This document shows positions 1 through 6,554 of a DNA stretch of 10,433 nt, piece by piece (positions within the stretch are counted from its first letter, which is position 1; the number at the start of each line of letters is the position of its first letter). The position numbers and the translations under genes are program-made. Origin of the DNA: Pseudomonadota bacterium. Its GTDB lineage: Bacteria > Pseudomonadota > Gammaproteobacteria > Steroidobacterales > Steroidobacteraceae. A model generated the notes under the pieces. That model searched no databases. It was not told the DNA's origin and was given only the letters and a program-made list of their open reading frames with translations. The stretch lies in assembly GCA_021780395.1 (NCBI GenBank), contig JAJXYU010000264.1, forward strand, positions 1 to 10,433, read 5' to 3'.

Positions 1-936
1 CGGTTCCTGGACGGGGCGAGCCTGTACCGACTGATCGAGGACGAGCGGGTGACCTTCGCCTGCGGCGTGCCGTCGGTCTGGCTCGGCGTGCTCGCCCACG
101 TCCGCAAGACCGGTGCGCGTTTCTCGACCTTGCAACGCATGGCCGTCGGCGGCTCGGCGTGCCCCGAATCGATGTTCGACGCATATGACGCGCTCGGGGT
201 GACCATCATGCATGCCTGGGGCATGACCGAAAGCAGCCCGGTGGCCACCGTGTCGAATCCGATTGCAGGGGTCGATCCGGCGACGGCGCGCCGCCAGCGG
301 CTCAGCCAGGGTCGAGCACTGTTCGGCGTCGATCTGCGGGCGACCCGCGGTTCGACCGAGGTCTCCTGGGATGGCGAGACCTCGGGCGACATCGAACTGC
401 GCGGGCACTGGATTGCCACGGGCTATTACCAGTTGCCGTCGGGCACCACGCCGGATGGCTGGTTCCCGACCGGGGATGTCGGCATGTTCGATGCCAGCGG
501 CTTCGTGCTCCTGACCGATCGCAGCAAGGACTTGATCAAGTCGGGCGGCGAGTGGATCAGTTCGATCGATCTCGAGAACATCGCGATGGGTCATCCGGCC
601 GTCGCCGAGGCGGCGGTGATCGCCGCGAAGCATCCGAAATGGGACGAGCGCCCGTTGCTGATCGTCGCCCTGAAGCCGGGCGCGAGTGCGACTCGCGAAG
701 AACTACTCGCCATTTACGAGGGCAAGGTCGCTCGCTGGGCCGTGCCCGACGATGTCGTCTTCGTCGAGGAACTGCCGCACGGCGCAACCGGCAAATTGCT
801 GAAGACGGCGCTGCGCGCGCGCTACGGCGATCACCTCGTGCGTGGCAAGACGGCCGGCGCCAGTTCCGCTGAGCCACCGCCGTCGATCGGCGCCGAGGAC
901 GTCGACGACGAGGCTCCTCGGCGCCGGCCTACTTGA
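1..936 (+). CDS. Fatty acyl-CoA ligase (AMP-binding), 3' part
   Basis: Activates a fatty or related carboxylic acid with ATP to an acyl-adenylate and then to the CoA thioester. The reading frame is open from base 1, so the N-terminal part, including the P-loop, lies outside the window; 311 residues are visible. Seen: the AWGMTESSP adenine-binding motif (visible residues 72-80); a GWFPTGDVG motif followed by [17 protein letters not shown], which holds the ribose-binding Asp and the hinge; and the catalytic-lysine motif [12 protein letters not shown] (Lys codon 793-795). This motif set fits the AlkK/FadD-like medium- and long-chain ligases. The last 35 or so residues form a Pro/Glu/Arg-rich tail beyond the usual domain end. 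The gene converges on prpE 61 bp away. Chain-length specificity cannot be judged. Confidence 0.9.
   Translation, partial: RFLDGASLYRLIEDERVTFACGVPSVWLGVLAHVRKTGARFSTLQRMAVGGSACPESMFDAYDALGVTIMHAWGMTESSPVATVSNPIAGVDPATARRQRLSQGRALFGVDLRATRGSTEVSWDGETSGDIELRGHWIATGYYQLPSGTTPDGWFPTGDVGMFDASGFVLLTDRSKDLIKSGGEWISSIDLENIAMGHPAVAEAAVIAAKHPKWDERPLLIVALKPGASATREELLAIYEGKVARWAVPDDVVFVEELPHGATGKLLKTALRARYGDHLVRGKTAGASSAEPPPSIGAEDVDDEAPRRRPT
888..926. repeat. 12-bp inverted repeat at the end of the acyl-CoA ligase gene
   Basis: CGGCGCCGAGGA (888-899) and TCCTCGGCGCCG (915-926) are perfect reverse complements separated by a 15-base loop that contains the palindrome GTCGAC. The structure lies in the last codons of the ligase gene and ends 8 bp before its TGA codon. 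No T-run follows on either strand, so it is not a classical intrinsic terminator. It could act as a 3' mRNA-stabilising stem or a weak terminator between the two convergent genes. Confidence 0.55.
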
Positions 937-997
937 TCCCAATCACGATCGAATCCGGACCGACCAGGCCCCCGCATTGCCTCCGTTGGACCGATCA

Positions 998-2914
998 TCA
1001 ACCGCCGATTCGGGTTTCGGATGCTTTCGCGTAGCCGAGTGCCCGTAGCGCGACCGTGATCTCCTCGAGCGCGCTCGGGTCATCGATCGTCGGTGGCACC
1101 GTGAACGGATCCCCGTCGGCGATCTTGCGCATCGTCGAGCGCAGCACCTTGCCGGAGCGCGTCTTCGGGAGCCGCGTGACGATCCCGACGTGCTTGAGAT
1201 TCGCGACCGGTCCGACCATCTCTCGCACCAGTTGCACCAATTCGGTGACGATGACCTGCGGATCCCGCTCGACGCCGGCTTTGAGCACCACCATCGCGAC
1301 GGGAAGTTGGGTCTTGAGTTCGTCCTTGACGCCGAAGACCGCGCACTCGGCGACGTTTTCGTGACTGGCGAGGGCTTCCTCGATGCTGCCGGTGGAGAGG
1401 TTGTGGCCGGCGACGATGATGATGTCGTCGATCCGACCCATGATGAACAGGTACCCATCCTCGTCGATGTAGCCGCCGTCGCCGGTCAGGTAGTAACCAG
1501 GATAACGATCGAGGTACACGGTCCGAAAGCGCTCGTCGTCGTTCCACAAAGTCGACAGCGCGCCGGGCGGCAGGGGCGTGCGGATCGCGACGGCGCCATC
1601 GTGGTTGGCCGGCAGCGGTCGTCCCGCCTCGTCGAGAATCCTGACGTCGAATCCGGGCACCGGCTTGGTGGGTGAGCCCGGCTTGAACGGCATCGGCTCG
1701 ATGCCCATGCAATTGCTCGCGACCGGCCAGCCGGTCTCGGTCTGCCACCAATGGTCGATCACCGGCCGATCGAGCAGCTGTACCGCCCAGTGATAGGTGT
1801 CCGGATCCAGGCGCTCTCCGGCGAGGAACAGGTACCGAAGGCTGGAGACGTCGTACTGGCGATAGAACCGGCCTTCCGGATCCTCGCGCTTGATCGCGCG
1901 GAATGCGGTCGGCGCGGTGAACATCACCCCGACACGGTGCTCGGAGATCACCCGCCAGAAATTGCCAGGATCGGGCGTTCCAACGGGCTTGCCCTCATGG
2001 ATCACCGTCGTGCAGCCGGCGAGGAGTGGGGCATAAGTGATGTAGGAATGGCCGACGACCCAGCCGAAGTCCGATGCCGCCCAGAACACCTCGCCCGGCT
2101 TGGCGTCGAAGACGTGGCGCATCGACCACTTCAACGCGACCGCATGGCCGCCGTTGTCGCGTACGACGCCCTTGGGCTGTCCGGTGGTTCCGGAGGTGTA
2201 GAGCACGTAGAGCGGATCCGTCGCGGCGACCGGCACGCAATCGACGGGGTGGGCGCCGGCCAGCAACTCCTCCCAGTCGTGATCGCGGCGCGGCTCGAGG
2301 GTACTGCGGTGCTGTGGGCGTTGCAGAATGACGCAACAGTTTGGCTTGTGGCTCGAGCGTGCGATCGCTTCGTCGAGCATCGGCTTGTACGGGACGACCC
2401 GGGTGCCCTCGATTCCGCTGGACGCGCACAGCACGAGCCTCGGCTTCCCGTCCTCGATGCGCACCGCGAGTTCCTTGGCGCCGAACCCGCCGAAGACCAC
2501 CGAATGGATCGCGCCGATGCGCGCGCAGGCGTACATCGCGATCAGGGTCTCCGGCACCATCGGCATGTAGATGATCACGCGATCCCCGCGGGTGACACCG
2601 AGGGAGGCGAGCACGCCGGCGAATCGCGCGACCTCTCCGAGTAGCTGCCGGAACGTGAACGAACGCCGGGTCGCGGTGACCGGGCTGTCGTAGATCACGG
2701 CGAGCTGCTCGGCACGACCGTTGGCGACGTGATGGTCGATCGCGTTGTAACACGTATTGAGCGTACCGCCTTCGAACCAGCGGTAGAACGGCGCGCGGGA
2801 GTCATCCAGCACCTTGCGATAGGGCGTGAACCACTGGATGTCCGATGCCGCTTCGGCCCAGAATCGTTCCGGATCGCGCCGCGCCTGCTCGAACATGCTC
2901 CGGTAATTTCCCAC
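998..2914 (-). CDS. prpE: Propionate-CoA ligase (propionyl-CoA synthetase)
   Basis: Converts propionate, ATP and CoA to propionyl-CoA, feeding the methylcitrate or methylmalonyl route in the cytoplasm. The 638-residue product matches the usual PrpE length (about 630). Seen from the GTG start: an Acs-type N-terminal domain (DPERFWAEAA at 14-23), P-loop YTSGTTGQPKG (239-249), SDFGWVVGHSYITYAPLLAG (281-300), WWQTETGWP (389-397), YLTGDGGYIDEDGY (475-488), MGRIDD (492-497) and the catalytic, acylation-regulated Lys589 in PKTRSGK. The GTG at 2914 is preferred because it aligns with the start of known PrpE proteins and has a ribosome site 8 bp upstream; the internal ATG at 2896 would trim six residues. 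The frame stays open far upstream, but that stretch has no family resemblance. Odd: Asn505 replaces the usual Arg in GHRLSTG. Confidence 0.93.
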   Translation of the reverse strand: MGNYRSMFEQARRDPERFWAEAASDIQWFTPYRKVLDDSRAPFYRWFEGGTLNTCYNAIDHHVANGRAEQLAVIYDSPVTATRRSFTFRQLLGEVARFAGVLASLGVTRGDRVIIYMPMVPETLIAMYACARIGAIHSVVFGGFGAKELAVRIEDGKPRLVLCASSGIEGTRVVPYKPMLDEAIARSSHKPNCCVILQRPQHRSTLEPRRDHDWEELLAGAHPVDCVPVAATDPLYVLYTSGTTGQPKGVVRDNGGHAVALKWSMRHVFDAKPGEVFWAASDFGWVVGHSYITYAPLLAGCTTVIHEGKPVGTPDPGNFWRVISEHRVGVMFTAPTAFRAIKREDPEGRFYRQYDVSSLRYLFLAGERLDPDTYHWAVQLLDRPVIDHWWQTETGWPVASNCMGIEPMPFKPGSPTKPVPGFDVRILDEAGRPLPANHDGAVAIRTPLPPGALSTLWNDDERFRTVYLDRYPGYYLTGDGGYIDEDGYLFIMGRIDDIIIVAGHNLSTGSIEEALASHENVAECAVFGVKDELKTQLPVAMVVLKAGVERDPQVIVTELVQLVREMVGPVANLKHVGIVTRLPKTRSGKVLRSTMRKIADGDPFTVPPTIDDPSALEEITVALRALGYAKASETRIGG

Positions 2915-2922
2915 GATCGTCG

Positions 2923-2927
2923 CCCTC
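2923..2927 (-). promoter_or_regulatory. Ribosome binding site that decides the prpE GTG start
   Basis: On the minus strand GAGGG lies 8 bases before the GTG at 2914. The next in-frame ATG (2896) has a purine tract only one base away, which is too close. The spacing therefore supports the GTG start. Confidence 0.55.
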
Positions 2928-3127
2928 GCTGTTGGCTGACATGACCCGAGAGGCACCGTGACCCTCGAGCGTTGCCGAACCGGCGCGTTGCCACCGCGGA
3001 TCGGCGAGTCCGGATTGTTACGCATGCGGTCTCCGCACGCCACCGAATTTGGCGAGAACGTCGCGACACGAAGCTCGTCCGGGGACCCTCCTCGGCATTG
3101 CGTCACCATGCTATCGTTCCAGCCGCG

Positions 3128-3745
3128 ATGACGACGAATATGCGCTACGGATTTTCCCGCGCCGCGCTCTGGGGCGGATTCGCCGCGCTCACGGTGTTGG
3201 CGATCGTGCACGTCTCGCTGCCGATGCTTCGCAGCGATAACCCGATGCACGCGCTGCTGTACGCGCAGCGCTGGCTGTTGGTCCCGCACATCGACGCCGG
3301 CGCGACCGCGCTCGGGCTCGGCCCGCTGCAATTCTCGCGGCGGCTGCGCGCAGGCAGTCCCGCGCGGCATAGATTCATCGGCAAGGTCTACGTTCTGTGC
3401 TGTCTGGTGGCGGCGATGTACGCGGCGCTCTTGGCCCGACATTACCCCGCGTTCTTTCCCTACAGTGTCTCGGTGAACGCGTTCCTGTGGATCACGTTCA
3501 CCGTGACCGCGTTCGTTGCCGCCCGCCGCCGGCGGATCGACCGACACCGTCGCTGGATGGCTCGCAGCTACGCGATGGCGACGACGTTCGTGATCGCGCG
3601 CCTGCCGCTGCCCATCCCCGGCTACGACCACCTGAGCCTCGCGGCGAGCAGTTACGCACTGCTCGTGATCACGTTGTTCGCGTTGCTCATCGCCGAGTTG
3701 GTCGTGGACTGGCCGGGCGCGTCGGGATCCGTCATCGTTCGATAG
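3128..3745 (+). CDS. DUF2306-like small membrane protein
   Basis: A 205-residue integral inner-membrane protein of unknown function. Likely hydrophobic segments: 11-31, a weak one near 50-66, 84-104, 115-133, about 147-162, and 173-193. The pattern HIDAGATALGLGPLQFSRRL (54-73), then HRFIGKVYV (81-89), then RHRRWMARSYA (139-149) is what I recall of the DUF2306 family, which has regularly placed His and Arg residues near membrane ends. ATG 3128 is chosen because it immediately precedes the first helix; an in-frame ATG at 3140 is nearly as good, and neither has a clear Shine-Dalgarno sequence. The reading frame is open upstream to 2972, but that Arg-rich extension looks non-coding. It is divergent from prpE, and the SDR gene follows 105 bp downstream. 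The family call rests on pattern memory. Confidence 0.72.
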   Translation: MTTNMRYGFSRAALWGGFAALTVLAIVHVSLPMLRSDNPMHALLYAQRWLLVPHIDAGATALGLGPLQFSRRLRAGSPARHRFIGKVYVLCCLVAAMYAALLARHYPAFFPYSVSVNAFLWITFTVTAFVAARRRRIDRHRRWMARSYAMATTFVIARLPLPIPGYDHLSLAASSYALLVITLFALLIAELVVDWPGASGSVIVR

Positions 3746-3810
3746 ACGAGACGGATGGGGTGCGGGTGTCGAGGCACAGGCAACCGGCCTGGTGGCGGAG
3801 CATCACGTGA

Positions 3811-3830
3811 GCGCGGCGCCGTCGCCGCGC
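3811..3830. repeat. 8-bp perfect hairpin just upstream of the SDR gene
   Basis: GCGCGGCG (3811-3818) and CGCCGCGC (3823-3830) form an all-G/C stem with a four-base CCGT loop. It ends 8 bases before the ribosome site of the SDR gene and lacks a T-run, so it is not an intrinsic terminator. If transcribed from the upstream gene it would form a stable stem in the leader. A role is inference only, since high-GC DNA yields such stems by chance. Confidence 0.4.
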
Positions 3831-3838
3831 GTGCGAAT

Positions 3839-3847
3839 GGGAGGAAG
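3839..3847 (+). promoter_or_regulatory. Strong ribosome binding site of the SDR gene
   Basis: GGGAGGAAG contains the near-perfect Shine-Dalgarno core GGAGG (3840-3844), six bases before ATG 3851. It fixes the start of the SDR gene and excludes the earlier in-frame start at 3755. Confidence 0.8.
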
Positions 3848-3850
3848 ATC

Positions 3851-4525
3851 ATGTCGAGCCGCAATGCACTGATCGTCGGCGCCGGACCTGGCATCAGCGC
3901 CGCGTTTGCCGAGGCCTTGGTCGCCGACGGCTACCGGGTCGCGCTCGCGTCGCGACACCTCGCGAAACTTCGGCCGATCGCCGCAGGCCTCGGTGCGCTC
4001 GCCTTCGAGGCGGACACCGTCTCACCGCCGAGCATCGTGCGCTTGTTCGAGGCGGTCGATCGGGAGATCGGGGCTGCGGAGGTGGTGCTGTTCAATCCGA
4101 GCGCGCGCATTCGAGGAGACTTGTTGAGTCTCGACACGGGGGCCGCGTCGACCGCGGTTCAGACGACGGCGATCGGCGCGCTGGTGACGGCGCAGGAGGC
4201 AGCGCGTCGGATGCTGCCGAAAGGGCGCGGGAGCCTATTTTTCACTGGCGCGACGGCTTCGGTCAAGGGCTTCGCGCGCTCGTCGGTGTTCGCGATGGCG
4301 AAGTTCGCGGTGCGCGGGTTGGCGCAGAGCCTCGCCCGCGAACTCGGGCCGGCGGGCATTCACGTCGTGCATTTCGTGATCGATGGGTCCGTCCGTCAGG
4401 GCGGGCACGATCCGGGAGAATTGACCCCGCGGGCGATCGCGCAATCCTACATGGCGGCACTCGCGCAGCCGCCCGGTGCGTGGAGCTGGGAGCTCGAGCT
4501 GCGCAGCCACACGGAGCCGTTCTGA
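3851..4525 (+). CDS. Atypical SDR-family protein lacking the catalytic tyrosine
   Basis: A 224-residue short-chain dehydrogenase/reductase fold protein. Seen: an N-terminal beta strand and an altered glycine motif, GAGPGIS (10-16), in place of TGxxxGxG; NPSA (82-85) where NNAG is usual; Ser137 in GATAS; and F147-A-M-A-K151 at the YxxxK position, so the catalytic Tyr is Phe while the Lys is kept. The following KFAVRGLAQSLARELGPAG helix is typical SDR, and the protein ends with WELELRSHTEPF. This combination matches what I recall as the classical-SDR subgroup 10 (Phe instead of Tyr, incomplete nucleotide motif), so it is a known deviation of a subfamily rather than a broken gene. Its reaction is unknown and it may not be a standard alcohol/ketone oxidoreductase. 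The start is fixed by a strong ribosome site. The permease gene overlaps its 3' end, implying co-transcription. Confidence 0.88.
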   Translation: MSSRNALIVGAGPGISAAFAEALVADGYRVALASRHLAKLRPIAAGLGALAFEADTVSPPSIVRLFEAVDREIGAAEVVLFNPSARIRGDLLSLDTGAASTAVQTTAIGALVTAQEAARRMLPKGRGSLFFTGATASVKGFARSSVFAMAKFAVRGLAQSLARELGPAGIHVVHFVIDGSVRQGGHDPGELTPRAIAQSYMAALAQPPGAWSWELELRSHTEPF

Positions 4526-5469
4526 GAACGGACTCGCCGGACGAGTCGCCTGGCCCGACCCCGCCGCGTGCGCCGCATCGGCGCCCGCTCGATGGGCGTG
4601 CGGTCGGCCTGGTGCTGTGCCTGTGCGTGATCTGGGGATTCCAGCAGGTCGCGATGAAGGCGGTCGCGGGTGACGTGGCCCCGGTGATGCAGCTGGCGAT
4701 CCGGTTCGCGATCGCGGCGGTGTTCTACGGCGCCTGGGTCCTGTGGCGCGAGGGACCGGCGACCTTCTTGGACGGCACCATGCGCAGTGGGTTGGCGATC
4801 GGTGCGCTGTTCACCCTGGAGTTTCTGCTCGTCGGGGAGGCGCTCAGTCACACGACGGCGGCACATGCGGTGGTGTTCCTGTACACGTCGCCGATCTTCA
4901 CCGCGCTCGGCGTGCAGTTCCTGCCGGACGAGCGCTTGCGCCCGACGCAGTGGGTCGGCATCGGCACCGCGTTCGTCGGAATCGTGATCGCATTCGTGGG
5001 ACCCGGGGATCGGCCGGCGGTCGAATGGCTGATCGGCGACGCCCTGGCGCTGCTCGCCGGCGCGACCTGGGGTCTGACGAACGTCGTGCTTCGGCGCGGG
5101 CGTATCGGCGGCGCGTCCACCGCGAAGACGGTGTTCTATCAGGTCGCACTCGCGGCACCGCTCCTCTACGGCTACGCGGCGGCGACCGGACAAACCGCGG
5201 TCGAATGGACGTGGCCGGCGCTCGCGTCCTTGATGTTCCAGACATTCGTGATCGCGATCGCGAGCTACCTCGTGTGGTTCTGGCTGCTGCGGCACTATCT
5301 CACGTCGCGGCTGATGTTGATGACCTTGCTGACCCCGTTGTTCGGGGTCCTGTTCGGGGCGTTGATCCTGAACGACCCGATCAATCCTCCGTTCGCGGTC
5401 GGCGCGCTGCTCGTGTTGTCCGGGATTCTGGTGGTCAACGGCCAACTGCTCCGACAACGCGTCGGTTGA
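4480..5469 (+). CDS. EamA/DMT-superfamily permease (RhaT/YdcZ-like exporter)
   Basis: A predicted inner-membrane drug/metabolite transporter with two EamA repeats. Residues count from GTG 4480 (329 aa). Ten hydrophobic segments are visible at about 42-58, 68-88, 103-121, 126-146, 157-174, 186-203, 216-234, 248-268, 276-296 and 304-320. IWGFQQVAMK (51-60) opens repeat 1, HTTAAHAVVFLYTSPIFTAL (124-143) closes its fourth helix, and repeat 2 starts near 185. DMT members usually export amino acids, metabolites or drugs; the substrate here is unknown. The start is uncertain: GTG 4480 has no ribosome site and overlaps the SDR gene by 46 bp, whereas CTG 4522 has GGAG five bases upstream and overlaps the SDR stop by four bases. 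No ATG precedes the first helix. Converges on the IclR regulator. Confidence 0.88.
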   Translation: MELGARAAQPHGAVLRTDSPDESPGPTPPRAPHRRPLDGRAVGLVLCLCVIWGFQQVAMKAVAGDVAPVMQLAIRFAIAAVFYGAWVLWREGPATFLDGTMRSGLAIGALFTLEFLLVGEALSHTTAAHAVVFLYTSPIFTALGVQFLPDERLRPTQWVGIGTAFVGIVIAFVGPGDRPAVEWLIGDALALLAGATWGLTNVVLRRGRIGGASTAKTVFYQVALAAPLLYGYAAATGQTAVEWTWPALASLMFQTFVIAIASYLVWFWLLRHYLTSRLMLMTLLTPLFGVLFGALILNDPINPPFAVGALLVLSGILVVNGQLLRQRVG

Positions 5470-5522
5470 CGGCGCCGGCGGGACCGGATGTCGCGTCCGC
5501 GCGTGGCGGAGATTCCCATCGC

Positions 5523-6428
5523 TCAGGCGATGTGGCGCGGTCTCCCGCGGGGCCGCTCGGCGGTGCCGGCCGCATCCGGTCGATCCGGGTAGGTGCTGTC
5601 GATTTCCCGACACGCGAGGCGCAGTGCCGGGAGGATCTCGCCGAGCGCGCGTGCCCGGGCGCCGGGACCGAACGGCAATCCGACGTTGAGCGCCGCGATC
5701 GTCTCGCCGCTGCGGCCGTGGACGGGGACCGCGACCGAGCATAGACCGAGCTCGAGTTCCTGCTGAACGTACGCGTAGCCCTGGGTCCGCACCCGTTCCA
5801 GTTCGCGCCCGAGCGCGCCGCGTTCGACGATCGTGAATCGAGTCCGGGCTTCGGGTTCGCTCCAGGCGAGCCAGCGCTCGCGGTCCGGGTCGCCGAGGTT
5901 CGCGATGAGCACGCGGCCCATCGAGGTGCAGTACGCGGGGAGGCGCGCCCCCACGCTCAGGTTGATGGTCATCACCTTGCGGACCGCGACCCGCTGGACG
6001 TACACGACGTCACGGCCGTCGAGAACGCCGAGCGAGCAGGATTCGTCGATGCGTCGCGCGAGACGTTCCATCACCGGCAGCGCGAACTGCGCGACCGGCA
6101 GGGAGGAAAGATACCGGTAGCCGAGGTCGAGCACGCGCGGGGTGAGGGTGAATTCCCGGCCGCGCTTGTCGACGTAGCCGAGGTGTCCGAGCGTCATCAG
6201 CAGCCGTCGCACGACCGCGCGCGACAAATCGGTCTCGCGGGCGATCTGTGCGAGCGACAGCGAAGGCCGGTCGACGCCGAAGGCGCGGATCACGTCGAGG
6301 CCGCGATGGAGCGACTGCACGTAGTCGGGGCTGCGATCGAACGCTTCCGCCGCGCGCGGGGTGCGCTGGGTGTCGGCCGCGGAAGGGACGGCCGCCGGTT
6401 TGCGGGTGCGTTCGGCCGGGATCGGCAC
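5523..6428 (-). CDS. IclR-family transcriptional regulator (PcaR/PobR-like)
   Basis: A 301-residue regulator that likely controls the divergent aminotransferase operon and possibly itself. Seen: a disordered N-terminal leader (1-33), a winged helix-turn-helix (about 35-95: YVQSLHRGLDVIRAF, then SLAQIARETDLSRAVVRRLL), a linker helix, and an IclR effector domain (about 112-280) with ARLPAYCTSMGRVLIA (161-176) and LELGLCSVAVPVHG (225-238). The HTH and the SRAxxRRxLxTLxxLGYV pattern point to the PcaR/PobR/PcaU branch, known for aromatic-acid catabolism but also covering other regulons. The basic C-terminal tail PRGRPR resembles an AT-hook core. The GTG start at 6428 is chosen because AGGAG lies 7 bases upstream. 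The effector is unknown; context suggests an amino acid or its oxo/semialdehyde product. Confidence 0.92.
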   Translation of the reverse strand: MPIPAERTRKPAAVPSAADTQRTPRAAEAFDRSPDYVQSLHRGLDVIRAFGVDRPSLSLAQIARETDLSRAVVRRLLMTLGHLGYVDKRGREFTLTPRVLDLGYRYLSSLPVAQFALPVMERLARRIDESCSLGVLDGRDVVYVQRVAVRKVMTINLSVGARLPAYCTSMGRVLIANLGDPDRERWLAWSEPEARTRFTIVERGALGRELERVRTQGYAYVQQELELGLCSVAVPVHGRSGETIAALNVGLPFGPGARARALGEILPALRLACREIDSTYPDRPDAAGTAERPRGRPRHIA

Positions 6429-6435
6429 GGGCAGG

Positions 6436-6441
6436 CTCCTC
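6436..6441 (-). promoter_or_regulatory. Ribosome binding site for the IclR GTG start
   Basis: GAGGAG on the minus strand lies seven bases before the GTG at 6428. Strength and spacing support this non-ATG start over any internal start. Confidence 0.7.
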
Positions 6442-6496
6442 GAGTTCTCGTCGCCGGGATCGGCCGCTTTGACGGCCTCGTTCCGGATCGCCTAAA

Positions 6497-6502
6497 ATTG
6501 TA
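6497..6502 (-). promoter_or_regulatory. Possible -10 box for the IclR gene
   Basis: TACAAT on the minus strand matches TATAAT at 5 of 6 bases, in a local A/T-rich patch about 69 bp before the GTG. No good -35 hexamer is visible at 16-18 bp. It overlaps the left operator copy, which would allow autoregulation. This is a pattern match only. Confidence 0.35.
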
Positions 6503-6514
6503 CGGTAAGCGTAC
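6500..6514. promoter_or_regulatory. Operator copy 1 (IclR/PcaR-type palindrome)
   Basis: GTACGGTAAGCGTAC is a perfect inverted repeat: GTACG, five-base spacer, CGTAC. Together with flanking bases 6498-6499 (TT) it mirrors the second copy in reverse, 13 of 17 positions agreeing. It covers the position where the -35 element of the aminotransferase operon would lie. Confidence 0.65.
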
Positions 6515-6519
6515 TAAAC

Positions 6520-6534
6520 GTTCGATAATCGTAC
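6520..6534. promoter_or_regulatory. Operator copy 2 (near-match to recalled PcaR site)
   Basis: GTTCGATAATCGTAC differs at one base from the 15-base PcaR-binding sequence I recall from Pseudomonas putida (GTTCGATAATCGCAC). Its centre is 20 bp from that of copy 1, about two helical turns, so both face the same side of the DNA. It contains the putative -10 box of the operon. The regulator gene next door belongs to the same regulator branch, which makes the assignment coherent. The consensus is from memory. Confidence 0.7.
6524..6529 (+). promoter_or_regulatory. Putative -10 box of the aminotransferase operon
   Basis: GATAAT matches TATAAT at 5 of 6 bases. Transcription would start near 6536, giving a leader of about 19 bases to the TTG start at 6555. 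A -35 hexamer at 17-bp spacing would fall at 6501-6506, which is a poor match to TTGACA, as expected for a regulated promoter. The box lies inside operator copy 2. Confidence 0.4.
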
Positions 6535-6554
6535 AACTGCCGCGGATCCGTCCC

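Noticed and set aside
937..997. Terminator in the 61-bp gap between the acyl-CoA ligase and prpE
   Set aside because: The gap holds a short direct repeat (GGACCGA twice) but no inverted repeat or T-run; the only strong stem is upstream, within the coding end.
1751..2644. 297-codon open frame on the + strand opposite prpE
   Set aside because: It is the antisense shadow of a high-GC gene: composition is Arg/Asp/Gly/His-rich with no recognisable motif, while the minus-strand product is an unmistakable PrpE.
2915..3127. Promoters or a small gene in the prpE/DUF2306 divergent region
   Set aside because: No convincing -35/-10 pair at proper spacing, no clear palindrome, and no short frame with a ribosome site was seen. 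Promoters must be there but I cannot place them.
2915..3631. In-frame upstream extension of prpE giving a possible 877-residue protein
   Set aside because: The extension is antisense to the DUF2306-like gene, is Arg/Gln/His-rich low-complexity sequence with no domain resemblance, and normal PrpE length is reached from GTG 2914 with its own ribosome site.
5470..5522. Possible terminator between the convergent permease and IclR genes (TCCGC/GCGGA stem at 5496-5510)
   Set aside because: Only a 5-bp stem with a 5-base loop and no T-run on either strand; this is expected by chance in such GC-rich DNA.
4447..5742. 431-codon minus-strand frame opposite the permease and across the IclR 3' end
   Set aside because: Arg/Gln/Glu-rich shadow translation covering two well-supported genes.
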